Notes: generated by a model from the letters alone, not told the origin. Positions 50,799 to 62,505 are shown, numbered from the stretch's first letter. The stretch: 64,000 bases of DNA from Acanthacorydalis orientalis (GCA_034766995.1 CM068314.1:18714201-18778200), one strand, 5' to 3'. Program-made: numbers and translations.

Positions 50799-51134
50799 GA
50801 ACAGTCGAACTCGGTTACTGCAGGTAAAGGCATACAAATCATAATACTGGTTAATAAATATTCCCATGAATATTGGTTCGCGCAAATCTGTGCAATCAAG
50901 AAAAACAATTACTTTTATAACGAACTCATTTCATCGATATACCAAACAAAGTTGATCCTTTCAAAAATCGTTATGATTTTCCTGATAGGCAGTAAACCAT
51001 ATTTTAGAGTAAAAGGAAGACAACTCCATTTTCATTAATTCATAAAAAGATAATATCTACTTGAAATTTTTTTATCATTGATATAATGAGAACCGAGGAA
51101 ATATAATCGGCTATGTATCAAATATAATAAGGAG

Positions 51135-51170
<36 letters not shown>

Positions 51171-51344
51171 TCAGCTCATTGTATTTACGATTATACGGGA
51201 AATGATTAAGTTTATGATACTATTTTATTACTTAAATTACCATTTCATTCAAGGTTTATTATTTACTAAGACAGAAATGAACTTAATTTTTTTCGATCAA
51301 AAATATGCAAGGACCATTACATAAATATATAAATATAAAATGAA

Positions 51345-51384
<40 letters not shown>

Positions 51385-52618
51385 GCAATTAGCTAACGTG
51401 CAATAAATTTCAAAACATCATGTCGTTAGCTTGTAATAACAATTTAAAACCAGTTAATAATTTAGAAGCATATAATTTTCTCTTATTAATGCATTATAAA
51501 TTTAATCTAAATAAGTAATATTATTATTTACAATATAGTGTTATTAAAAAATATAATACTTAGAAAGATACTTTCTTGAGTACTAAAAATAACAGTAAAC
51601 AGAAAAAGAGCGTATCAAAGAAATACTCATAAAACATTTCTATACAGCATGAACGTTGTATAAACCTCCACATACGTATTAAACATAAATTAGAAAAGAA
51701 AAAAGATAAAAATAAATACGTCTGTTTGCATTTTTGTACATTCGCTGTATTTCATTTTATTTACTGGAATAAAAACTTAACGAAACGTGAAAGTCTTATC
51801 TAAACAATCCCTGTGGAAAGCTAAAGGGGTCATTTCAAGTGTTTATATTCGTCCCTTTGCAACCACTATCGACAGAGATAACGTCGAGCAACAACTTTTG
51901 CTGTCATCGTTGAAGATCTTAACAACCAAAATAAGATATCTAGTGGATGTAAACAATTTATTGTCTAAATATTTCATTCATTGATATGTTATAGATTTGA
52001 TATTTCTACTAGTATGTATATTATTTGAACATAAAATATAAAATAGTTTTTTTTCGTATAAATTTTTGAATTAAATATATATATATAAACATGTTTTCTT
52101 AAAATATTAAGAAACCATATTATCATACTCTTAATATTACTTGAACTTTTAATTTAATTATATATGTTTTTATATGATAAAATTTATTTTAATAAATTTT
52201 ATCATTCCTTTATATTATTATATACAAACATTCAACTCAATAAACGATTTGAAATATTTTGCGTTTGCATAAAAACATTAACAAGAATCAAAAAGAATAA
52301 TTAAATTAGCGGAAGAGACATAATAAAATGTGACCAAGCAAAGAATAATATACAGAAAGAAAAGAGTAATTATAAAATGGAGGTTCTTATATTTTCAGCT
52401 GTTATAAAAGCATTTATTTCCAATTGTAAGATATTATTCCGAAAGTATTTTTTATATACGTTGAATAAAAAATAATTTTAATTACGAATATCAAATTATT
52501 GAAATGTTATTTTTTATATGAAACTTTATACTGATAAGCTTTTGAACAAAAAAGAAAAATTCATTATAAAATTCAATTTCAAATATAATCTTAATTTTAA
52601 TCAGTTTTACATTAATAT

Positions 52619-52624
<6 letters not shown>

Positions 52625-52670
<46 letters not shown>
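52625..52670. repeat. (TA)n microsatellite
   Basis: 46 bp of pure TA. Confidence 0.95.
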
Positions 52671-52672
<2 letters not shown>

Positions 52673-53097
52673 CTAACATCCAATTTTTTAAGCCCATAAG
52701 AATCTTTTGATAATACAATAATTACCTTCTGTATTTTTACTAACTGAATACAATAAAAATGTAATACATTTTTAATATCTAATTATTTTCATAATTTAAA
52801 AAAAAAACGTAAAAATGAGTTTCAATTACACACTTGTCTGTATACTACAGTCGAACGCGAGTATATATAGCAGGACCAATCTACATTTCGTCTTTAAATC
52901 AAGAACAGAGAAATTACATCTAGATATTATGATCTTTTCTATATAAATCAAATTAATATGATTTAAAAGTATGTTAGAATAAAAGTCATGTGTTAAATAA
53001 CAAATATATTTAAAATTTAAATAAAACATAGGCAAATATATAAAAATATTATAAACTTACACATCATTTTATTTAACATGCTAACACTTGCACAACT

Positions 53098-53330
53098 TTA
53101 ACACTTGCGGTCTACTGTCCAGACGTTCTGGACACGGTGTTTCGATTGAACAGGTCCACTATCCAGTCCCTCTGGACAGTGGTGTACTTGTTGGTTAGTA
53201 CATGTATTTCATTGTCATGCTTAAAATGGTTTATCTTCAGCATGACAATGAAATCTGTCCCGAGGGACTAAACCTGTTCAATAGAAACTCAATGTTTGGA
53301 ACGTCTGGACAGTGGACCGTAAAGAGTTAA
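53098..53330. mobile_element. Palindromic (foldback) MITE with TTAA ends
   Basis: Seen: TTAA at 53098-53101 and 53327-53330 bounds 233 bp that folds back on itself over nearly its whole length. Outer arms share CGGTC(C/T)ACTGTCCAGACGTTC. Middle arms are GTTTC(G/T)ATTGAACAGGT and AGTCCCTC(T/G)GGACAG. The inner stem is a perfect 16 bp, 53206-53221 with 53239-53254, around a 17-base loop. The left arm carries about 26 unpaired bases (53180-53205). Known: piggyBac-superfamily elements duplicate TTAA. Inferred: a non-autonomous piggyBac-type MITE. There is no coding sequence. The left arm also has a local palindrome TGTCCAGA-CGT-TCTGGACA. Confidence 0.85.
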
Positions 53331-54584
53331 GATAAGATTTAAATTAAAATAATAATATAGATAAAATACAGACACTTTCATATTTTAGTACTTATAGAAG
53401 AGATATATTTGTGTTTTAAAAAAAACTTAAAGAATAATATTCTTAAAAAGAACCAAATTTCCCTAGTATATCCATGTAAAAGAAGTTCTTTATGAAAGTG
53501 AACGTTTATGCAAATATATATGAACCCAAATTCATTTGAACAATTACTCACTACATCAATTTAATTATTATATCCGTGCTCGCTATATCAGAGTTTGTCT
53601 TTAGATATTAAACACATATCTTTTACTCCTTGAACATGGGTTAGTCTATATTCTAGAATATTTTCTATTAATAGATACATGACAAGAGTGTAAAAACAAC
53701 TTGTATATAATTATTTAAATCTGATAAAAAATTTATACAAATTTTGTGTCATATAGAAGATATGCATTTTACATGAAGCTCAACAAAAACGCAATAAAAA
53801 TATCATTTATAATAAATACCATATAACATATAAATAAAACATTTATTCATCTATCGTACTTGATTATATTTTAATAGTCGAAAATGACCACTGATAAATC
53901 GACTTACTCAAGTGAGAACTAAAAATGTTGATCTACTTTTCTAATTGTTAACTTTTAGAACCATTTCCGCTGTATTTACACAGATTCGAAGTATTCATAT
54001 ATCTACTGACAAACAGACAATTTTAACTATAATTATATTTATTGATAATATATGTGCACTATTTTATTTTGATCTACATCTTTACTATCAGAGAAAAAAA
54101 GAGTTAAAATTCACATTAAGCAAACATTCCATAACAAATACTATCAATCCGAAGTGTAATATAATTTTTTCCCTACTTTACACTTTTTTTTAAAAAAAAT
54201 TTCCTTCTTAGTTACAACAAGTATAACTTCAATTAATTTACTTACATTTAAAATCACTTTTTTCCACTATAAATTTTAAATATTAATTCCAACATTTAAA
54301 AACATCGATAGAAAAAATTAAGTACAAAAAATTAATTCAATCCATTTATTAATTACAAATAATTAAGTGTGCAATAAAGTATGATATGAGTATATACGAA
54401 TATGTTTATGTATGTATGTATGTGTATATATATATATACATTCATACAAACGTGCATATAAATGAATGTACCTAGGTGTCAATTTAAATTTTTGTATTTA
54501 AATTATCATCAATAAACGAAGAAATTAGAAACGCCTCTTCTAATTAACACTATTCATTTGTAACAATAAAAATTAATGACAATA
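53331..54584. other. AT-rich stretch, no gene seen
   Basis: No long array. A TATG-type simple repeat at about 54410-54440. The plus-strand frame at 53945-54193 shows no domain. Confidence 0.55.
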
Positions 54585-54586
54585 TA

Positions 54587-55147
54587 TTAGTTTGGTAGAA
54601 AAATAATTGCAGTTTGTGACCTTCAAATTCATATACATTTATCTATCAACAGTTTTATGTCGTCCAGAACTGTACCATGACTAATGCCTAATTTTTGTGC
54701 AAGCTCTAGAATTGTTATACGTGGTTCTGATTCACGTAACGCTTTCAGTTGGTCGTTATGAACTGAAAAAGAACACCCTAGACCTTCTTCATCTTTAAGG
54801 CTCTCGTCCCTAGTACAAAAATTTTGGAACCATTGCACCGTACGTTCCTTAACAGTACCCACATCAAAAGCATCGTTTAGTTTACGATCAGTTTCTGCTG
54901 CTTACCATCCGTTTTGAATTCATATAAACAAAATGCTCTTAGTTGTTTATTTTCCATCTTTTATTCAATATCCCAATTTGAAGTAAAATTAATAATAAAA
55001 TCAAAGTCTATGTTACCAAAATACAGACCAGAAAATTTACTTTAAAATGATATTAACATGAACATGATGAAATGATAACTTCGTTAAAAAAAATTAACGT
55101 TTGAATTCGGAAATTCAAAAACTACAATTAATTTCCTATCAATCTAA
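54587..55147 (-). mobile_element. Cecropia-type mariner deletion derivative
   Basis: Seen: the left end is TTAGTTTGGTAGAAAAATAA followed by TTGCAG. The right end, read on the minus strand, begins TTAGATTGATAGGAAATTAA followed by TTGTAG. Both are flanked by TA (54585-54586 and 55148-55149). The terminal repeats resemble those of the 45.4 kb copy. The length is 561 bp, under half of an intact element. Only the 5' part of the transposase remains, followed directly by the left-hand terminus, so the entire catalytic domain has been deleted. Confidence 0.88.
54627..54957 (-). pseudogene. Mariner transposase N-terminal (DNA-binding) fragment
   Basis: Starting at the ATG 54957-54955 (MENKQLRAFCLYEFK) and, after a frameshift, in the 77-codon frame 54862-54629, the sequence follows a mariner paired-like DNA-binding region: GTVKERTVQWFQNFCTRDES, then DEEGLGCSFSVHNDQLKAL, then LAQKLGISHGTV, which is the second helix-turn-helix. 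It stops before the WVPHEL linker. None of the three catalytic Asp residues is present. Such a fragment could at most bind element ends. With a frameshift near 54870-54900 it is probably not expressed as a working protein. Confidence 0.88.
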
Positions 55148-55220
55148 TAATAAGAATCGCTTAATGAATGAGTTTTATATAAGTATACATATGTCGTATA
55201 TATATTCTTATTAAATGATT

Positions 55221-55231
55221 CTCTCTCTCTC

Positions 55232-55267
<36 letters not shown>
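55221..55267. repeat. (CT)n-(TA)n compound microsatellite
   Basis: CT 55221-55234, the only CT repeat of this length seen in the window, then TA 55236-55267. Confidence 0.95.
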
Positions 55268-55273
<6 letters not shown>

Positions 55274-55339
55274 TATACAAAGAATATAGATATTTCAGTT
55301 ATCCTTTAGAATTACCTTTCATATTCACAACGTTGAAAT

Positions 55340-55520
55340 ATGTAAAATACAAACGACTCGAAACGAGAGAACATTGCATTGACTTATCTCTTAACGTACT
55401 ACTAGTAAAATGAATGAAAGTGTTTGAAGTACGAGTCTGTAACGCCGTGACAATAGAAGTGGAGGATATTCATTATCAAAAAAAGCATGAAGGGATAGAA
55501 AAATCTTTGTCGCCATATAC
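55340..55520. other. Weak mixed-composition island
   Basis: CpG-containing patch (CGACTCGAAACGAGAG near 55352 is a small palindromic motif). The plus-strand frame 55414-55608 (MKVFEVRVCNAVTIEVED...) has no recognised domain, and its second half is AT-rich background. Gene status unsupported. Confidence 0.2.
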
Positions 55521-55632
55521 TTTGGTGACTATTACAAACGAATTTTATTTTTTCTCATATGAACATTTTTATTTTATTAAATATGTTTCATATGATTTTA
55601 ATAAATAAATTAAAGTGAATACTGTTGTATCT

Positions 55633-55634
<2 letters not shown>

Positions 55635-55679
<45 letters not shown>
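55635..55679. repeat. (TA)n microsatellite
   Basis: 45 bp of pure TA followed by CACATATACATAAATGTGTGTG. Confidence 0.95.
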
Positions 55680-55689
<10 letters not shown>

Positions 55690-57039
55690 TAAATGTGTGT
55701 GCCGAACACGATAAATAAAAAATTATTCACGAATTTATACTAACATTTCTTTTTTTTTTTGTTAAATTTCCATCACAGTTTAATATTACTTGCGAATGAA
55801 AAATACAGCAGAACTCTTTGAAATCAATAAATAAAGTGTTATTTTAAACAAATAAATGAATAATAAGTATAAAAAAGGATGTCTATTATAATAATTGTTC
55901 TTATAAATCCTAGATTCTTGAATATTTAATAAACTGATAATAATAACACTAATTATTTTTAGGTGAATATTTTTTTTTATTCCAAGCTATTAAAAATGTC
56001 ACCTAATATACTTAAAAAAGATGTATCTTTTAATAAAAAATTTTGAATCCAGCATAAATTCCATTTTATGCAAGTATATTGAAAATGTAATTATAGTTTT
56101 ATATATATATATATACACACACACATACATATTCGTTTATTATTTCTACGTGTGTATAATTAATCTATCAAACAGTATTCATACCTCCGCCACTGAGCTT
56201 CAGTATATAATAAGCGAAAGTGAAATATTCCGAATACAATGTGTAGTGGTCTACAAAAGAAAAAAACTAGTCCGATTACGTTGCCATTATCTTTTACTAC
56301 TTGTCGGTTTAAAATGCTAATGGGTGTATTGAGTGAGCCAGCAAGGTGGCTTGACCATTCCGGATTCAACAAGTGACGCACATTTATTATGTGTGTATTT
56401 GTGTACGTAAATAATATATATTTTATGCCTATAAAATTCCATAAATATATTCACGATTTGTATTATGTTTTATTAAACGATAAACTGATAGCAATTAAAC
56501 TATTCACTTACGCTTATTAACTACGCGCATTCACAAAAAATATCATTTTATTGATAATAATTAATATCTGAATTAATATAGCAATAAAATATATAAGCAT
56601 GTGAATATAAAAATGAGATTTATTAATAAAGTGTAAAAATATGTCGAAATCCGTATTTAATTCCGTTCATCCATATTTATTCCCTATTTGTATTAAATAC
56701 CAATATGAATTAAATATCTAACTGGTAGATTTAATATCTTGTACTATAAAATAATGAAAATAAGTTAACGACACAGATAGCTACTTACTATCATTCAAAT
56801 ATACCATAACTTATGAAATTTTATTAACCTCTAAACATTTAACACGACAGAAATGTAAAAGTCATCAATAATTATTGTATGGTACTTTAGATTATTTGTA
56901 ATTTATTGATTTCAATTTGTTATTGAACAATTTAATTAATAATATTTTCATTAAAATGAAAAAAAGTATTAAAAATCTAACAAACGCAATATGTGTATTT
57001 ATTTGTGTTTCATATCACATGTATGTGTATTCATATCAC

Positions 57040-57056
57040 ATATATATATATATATT

Positions 57057-57109
<53 letters not shown>
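57040..57109. repeat. (TA)n microsatellite, once interrupted
   Basis: TA runs separated by TTCACACACA. Confidence 0.95.
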
Positions 57110-57110
<1 letters not shown>

Positions 57111-57242
57111 GTCATGAATAATACTATATAAAAACAATTAGAGGAAATGTCCTGTTTGATAAAGGACACCCACAAAATAACTTAATCAGGATATCTAGAT
57201 TACTTCCGAATTTAGTTAATTCTCTTCACTGTCAAATAACAG

Positions 57243-57273
<31 letters not shown>

Positions 57274-57678
57274 GTAAAAAAACTCTTTTCAAATACAACG
57301 ATTATGATGTAAAAAAGTGTAATAGACAAAACAATGCTCTTTAATTCAAACTACTTTTCAAAAAATATAATGAAAACTATTATTGTACTGCCAGTGTTAT
57401 TTTTGCCTTACAAATAATTTTACCAAATACTTTTTAAGCAAAAACGTAAAAATTCATTGAAAACAGTAAGGACTGTGAACAACTTACATATTTCTGTCAA
57501 TACATGGGTATATTACTGAAGATATTTCTTACATATTATACAGTAGCTGGTAGTTATTCATTTGTAAGACGCTACTGAAAAACTTTTTTGCAAGGTAGCT
57601 ATATTTAATATTAGTTGTTGTATTTAATATATTTTAAAATTTTCCCGAATAGATATTATAAAAAGAGATACAACCTCG

Positions 57679-57681
<3 letters not shown>

Positions 57682-57733
<52 letters not shown>

Positions 57734-57745
57734 CATACATACATA
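57682..57745. repeat. (TA)n-(CATA)n compound microsatellite
   Basis: 47 bp of TA then four ACAT units. Confidence 0.95.
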
Positions 57746-57921
57746 AGGAATTATGAATAATAAATAAAAATTAAAAAAGGCATTCTAATAATTATTAAAA
57801 ATTACATTTTTTAAAACCGAATCAAACAAAAATTTTAAATTACACACGTATTAAAAAACTTCATTTAAATCATGGTTATATGAGCCATAAATAGCTTCAT
57901 TACACAAACACACATACACAC

Positions 57922-57924
<3 letters not shown>

Positions 57925-57968
<44 letters not shown>
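57925..57968. repeat. (TA)n microsatellite
   Basis: 44 bp of TA after ACACACATACACACA. Confidence 0.95.
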
Positions 57969-57972
<4 letters not shown>

Positions 57973-58154
57973 ATATGCAAATTAAATTCTATCGCATAAA
58001 TAATTCACATTAAATAAAAAAGAGAAACTGAATATTTAAACTAACTTCAGGAATCTGAATTATTATATGGTCAGAAATATGTAGCATTTGTATAATAAGA
58101 AATAAGACTCATTTTATTTATGAAATGTCATGAAGTTTATTATATATGTACGTA

Positions 58155-58162
58155 TACATACA

Positions 58163-58230
<68 letters not shown>
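58155..58230. repeat. (CATA)n-(TA)n compound microsatellite
   Basis: About nine CATA units then 41 bp of TA. Confidence 0.95.
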
Positions 58231-58233
<3 letters not shown>

Positions 58234-58819
58234 AAAATGAAAAAAAGTGAACAAAGAATAATTTTCAACTTTTTACCTTTGAATATAAATTGAATACACT
58301 TCTAGTCAAAATGAAAAATTATTGAAAATACATATTTAAAAAATATATTTTTTTATCATATTAAATTATATTTTTACTCAGTTTAATTTATACAATAGCA
58401 AGTGTTTTTCATTCAGTTTTTTTACTACTGCTGATGATAAGTTTTTATAATGAAAGTGGATTGTAATTGTTGAATGTATTAGATATCACGGTCGAATTTT
58501 TACATGCAATGATTAAACAAGATTAAATAATTGGTAAATACTATATATATATATATACATTGTGTGTCTTCAAAGTCATTAGATATTACTCGTAATATCA
58601 TTATGGAATTATAAATATTGATATACTTGTGGTTCATTTATTTGAAAATCAAAATGTAACAGAAGGAAGTGAATATCTATATAATTCTTATTTATAAATT
58701 TCTCTGAAGATATCCTGAAAGCTAATTAAAAACAATACTCAGTTTATGTGTATTCATGTATAACATTAAATGAAAATGTAAAAACTATACATTAATAAAA
58801 CATGAAAAATATACAGTTT

Positions 58820-58906
<87 letters not shown>
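58820..58906. repeat. (TG)n-(TA)n compound microsatellite
   Basis: TG 58820-58836, TA, GTATGTATGTAT, then TA to 58906. Confidence 0.95.
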
Positions 58907-58910
<4 letters not shown>

Positions 58911-59369
58911 ATCGATCGGCTACGTTAACTTAGAATATAAAATATATGAACATTATTTCCACTTATTTAATATTACGAATGATAAAAAATTGTGTATATA
59001 TATATATACATGACATTGAAAATAATCTATTTAAATTCATCATTTTAGTGTTACTGATTTATAATAATTTTGTTTTATTAAAATATACTGTAAAAACCAA
59101 TCTTTCTTTATTTCATTTTTTTAAATATGTATAACATAACAACGAGAATATCTACCTTTTAATGTAAATCTATATTTTAATCTGGGAAAAAAAGATAAGA
59201 CAAAAATATTTTTCATTCATATTTATATACGCTAACGTGTTCAAACAATTTTTTTTGTCTACACCTGCCTCATTTTACTGAAACAAACATTCAAATAAAA
59301 CATTCTTACATACAACAATCATTTCACAAATACCGATATCTTGACAATTTCCTTTTCATTTTCTCAAAA

Positions 59370-59660
59370 AAGGTACTTTACTACAAATGTTCACATGCCA
59401 CATGAACGGGTTCGTTTATGTTGTTGATTCTCTCAATACAATGAGCTAAACAGAAACTCTCAAATTAATTTAATTCGATATATACGAACACCATACCCCA
59501 GTTCGAATAATTTAACCCATCTAAAGAATGCGACCAAGCGAAAAATGGACATTATTTTAACATGCTTCCGTTTCCGTATAAATCAAATAAAATGGTTTTG
59601 TTTCGAATAACACACATCTGAAGCATATATTGATATAATCTTCTTCTTCCATCGGACTAA
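59370..59660. other. Mixed-composition island, possible regulatory element
   Basis: About 290 bp with CpGs (GAACGGGTTCGTTTATG near 59404 is a short palindrome). No open frame of note. Confidence 0.25.
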
Positions 59661-59738
59661 ACACAATTATTGTTTTATACGAATTACATGCTTATTCACT
59701 CTCAATCTCTAGTTGTCTTTCTCTTTACATACATGATG

Positions 59739-59801
<63 letters not shown>

Positions 59802-60269
59802 TTGTAGATTAAAAGTATTTAATACTTTAATATGATCAAATTATAGAACGCTCTTAATACAAAATTACATGCATATTAACTTTATGGTTTTTTTACTAAA
59901 ATACTTAATGTGAATTACTTAATGTTAAAAGCGACTGAAATATTATAATATTATGTAGTAACTATAAAAATAGATTCTGTTGTAAATGGACTTCAATTAG
60001 AATTATTACGTACTTATTACTTCAAATCATTTTTAAAACTGAGTATTTTGCGAACATTAAACAATTATTAATACTTTCAAATACAGGTTTCTGATATAAT
60101 CTAACAAACACTTATTCACCTCTTCTATATACGTGTATGTAATTGTAAACAACTTTAATTTAGTTAAACTATATGAAAATAATCGATTGACATTATTTAA
60201 TACTAGATACACCCACGAACAAAAGATAAAATGTACATTTTGCTCATATCAATAAATACACAAATGTAC
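59661..60269. other. AT-rich stretch, no gene seen
   Basis: One TA array (listed), nothing else recognised. Confidence 0.55.
59751..59798. repeat. (TA)n microsatellite
   Basis: 48 bp of TA preceded by TATGTATATG. Confidence 0.95.
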
Positions 60270-60670
60270 CTATACGTATAAGGAACAACAGTAAAGGTAA
60301 GGTAACCAACGTGGTTTCTCAGCAAGTAATACATACATGTTTGCGTTGTGATGGTGCTAACCTATATGCATGCAAATGCCTATATATTGAAACACGTGGC
60401 CGGAATTAATATTATGCAAGAGATTCCCCCCAGTTAACGTCACGTACTGTCTATGGATGACTGAACGTGGAAAACGTAGCACAGTTCAAAGGAGAAATCG
60501 GGATAAATTATAACAAAATTTTACTAATCTTTATTTATATAGACTTAATAGATTTTCCATAATTTAAATAACATTTTTTTTCTCTCGTCCGTTGAAGAAA
60601 AGTAGAGAGATAATTAAACTATCCAACCCACGTCTCACGCCAACATCTGTCGTCAGTTACGATCGACTAC
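60270..60670. promoter_or_regulatory. Island with clustered transcription-factor-like motifs
   Basis: About 400 bp of mixed composition with no useful open frame. Seen within 200 bp: GCATGCAAATG (POU octamer-like, about 60369), ACACGTGG (E-box, about 60394), GATTCCCCCC (Rel-like, about 60423), AACGTCACGTAC (CRE/bHLH-like, about 60437) and TTCAAAGG (TCF-like, about 60486). Individual motifs are expected by chance. Their density in a GC island is what suggests an enhancer. AAGGTAAGGTAACC near 60296 looks donor-like but lacks a partner. Confidence 0.35.
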
Positions 60671-61617
60671 AATCAAGTTTCTTTAAAATTATCTATATTT
60701 TAATAACGTAGAAATATTATGCAAACAATCTTATTATATTCATTATTAATATAATTTATTAAAACACATCTGTTAAACTGACATAATCAATGTTTTAACA
60801 TGTATAACATTTAATTTTAATTAAATTTTCAAAACTATTTTATCATTTATATACTTATAATAATATTGAATATTTAAATGTATTTTATACAATAATGTCT
60901 TATTTAATATACTTTGATTTATTAAAAATGCTTATTAATAAACACAATAACTCAAATACATAAAAAAAAGAAAAATATGCGTTACATACGAAAAAATGGA
61001 ACAAAAATAGTCTACACAATATATTCTGCGTATATACTGTTCTTTACATATATCTTAATTGCCATTTTATTGATGTTTACTTTCATCCAAGTTATAGTCC
61101 AATAGATTTAAAATATCAAGTGCAGGTGTATAACTAATGATAAAAGAAGGCATACTACAAGAACATTTTGTTGATACAATAAATAATTATTTTATAGCTT
61201 TATTTTCACATAGTCAGGTGTTCAAATAATTGTTGGTGTGCGCGTTAATGCGTAAACGTAGTAGAATAATGAATAATTAGTGTTATAAGTTTTCACAGTA
61301 ATGAATTAACCGAATTTTATAATGGATAAACGTTCTGTCTTTAAACCTGAATTATCAAAGGAATGGTAGGTAGAAACGTATAAACTTACGGTTAAAATTA
61401 TATTATTTGGCAATTATTATATACACAGAACAGTTATCTCCGATATCGTCATACAAAAATGTTCAGAAAAATATAAATACTACCCACTCTTATTATTATT
61501 TATATAATATGAAAAATAACTACAGAATAAACATATCGACATCAGAAGAAAATTTAATGAATTTTATTTACATCCATATAGTATATATATATATACATTG
61601 ATAGGTATGTATGTATG

Positions 61618-61658
<41 letters not shown>

Positions 61659-62201
61659 ATTATTCAGTTTATATTATTATCATGTTTTGATATTATAATA
61701 AAAATATTATTAATAACCATTTATAATACTTTAAGAATACCTCATAAAAACATGTAATTATTTTCATTATATTATATTATTATTAAATGATAATTACAAT
61801 TATTATTCGCGTGATTTGTTAATATCTGAATACAATTCTTAGTCAACAATAATAAATGAGAACAAGTTTGATTTTATTTAATATAATACGAAATTCTAAA
61901 ATTAGAAATTCTACCACATGAAATGAATCAATTAACACTTAAAATATGTATCTCGTTTCTAAAATAATCATACTAATTTATTCATTAAGTGCGTGATCTA
62001 CTAATTGTTTTAAAAAATGTTTATGAATTTTGTAACAATCATGGCATATATTAAATGTTTATTAAGTGTAACTAATTACTTTGCTGCTTTAATAAATGAG
62101 ACTGATTGTAAGTAAATTGTTTAAAAACAATTCTTCTACGTTAAAATCTTTTGAAATTATTTTTAATACTGATTTTACTTGACGTGAGTTGATCTAATTT
62201 G
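60671..62201. other. AT-rich stretch, no gene seen
   Basis: Contains the 61.6 kb array. No other structure recognised. Confidence 0.55.
61604..61655. repeat. (GTAT)n-(TA)n compound microsatellite
   Basis: GTATGTATGTATAAA then 33 bp of TA. Confidence 0.9.
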
Positions 62202-62445
62202 TTAACCCTTTCGTTACTAACGGGATATATATGTCCCACCTATTTTCAAAAATTCCTACCGGGGAACATAGTGAACTCATTATAAAATACTAATGGTACA
62301 AAAATTCCCAAGACTATATCTTTTATCAAAGATGTCGAAAAATTTTTGAACAATAATTTTGACCAATATTAACTTCCCCTTAATACAATTAATTACCATT
62401 TACCGAAATTAATCAAAACAAAAGAAGTCGTATTGAAAGGGTTAA
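62202..62445. mobile_element. TTAA-flanked MITE, piggyBac type
   Basis: Seen: the left end TTAACCCTTTCGTTAC (62202) and the right end, on the minus strand, TTAACCCTTTCAATAC (from 62445) are inverted repeats identical over the first 11 bases. TTAA sits at both outer edges (62202-62205 and 62442-62445). Next to the left end, GGGATATATATGTCCC is a palindrome. The total is 244 bp, with no coding capacity. Known: TTAA duplication and CCCTTT-starting ends are typical of piggyBac-like elements. It is not obviously the same family as the 53.1 kb element beyond the TTAAC start. Confidence 0.75.
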
Positions 62446-62505
62446 GACCAGATTTAACCAGACTTGACTAGATTTAACCAAATCTGACCTGACCTAACCT
62501 GACTT
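62446..62505. repeat. Degenerate pentanucleotide tandem repeat, telomere-like
   Basis: Twelve consecutive 5-bp units in strict phase: gacca gattt aacca gactt, gacta gattt aacca aatct, gacct gacct aacct gactt. Position 2 is A in all twelve, position 1 is a purine, positions 3-4 are always C or T, and position 5 is A or T. AACCT is the complement of the arthropod telomere unit TTAGG, and GACCT that of the beetle unit TCAGG. GATTTAACCA also recurs 20 bp apart. The tract starts at the base after the TTAA of the MITE. Confidence 0.7.

Larger units (their letters stand above)
49641..53097. other. AT-rich stretch with TA arrays and two weak islands, no gene seen
   Basis: Weak mixed-composition patches lie at 50800-51035 and 51785-51950. 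The first includes an AATATTC/GAATATT inverted pair at 50857-50874. The second has an open frame (51787-51984) without a recognised domain. TA runs at 51137-51165 and 51349-51381 are short. A TATATATAG-type motif is near 52862. Confidence 0.5.
55521..59369. other. AT-rich stretch with TA arrays, no gene seen
   Basis: Besides the listed arrays there are short TA runs at 56100-56117, 57248-57273 and 58543-58558. A mixed patch at 56165-56385 is open on both strands (minus 56381-56160, plus 56021-56320) but shows no recognised domain. Confidence 0.5.

Noticed and set aside
58155..58190. CATA repeat as a telomere or satellite
   Set aside because: A short tetranucleotide microsatellite merging into TA, like several others here.
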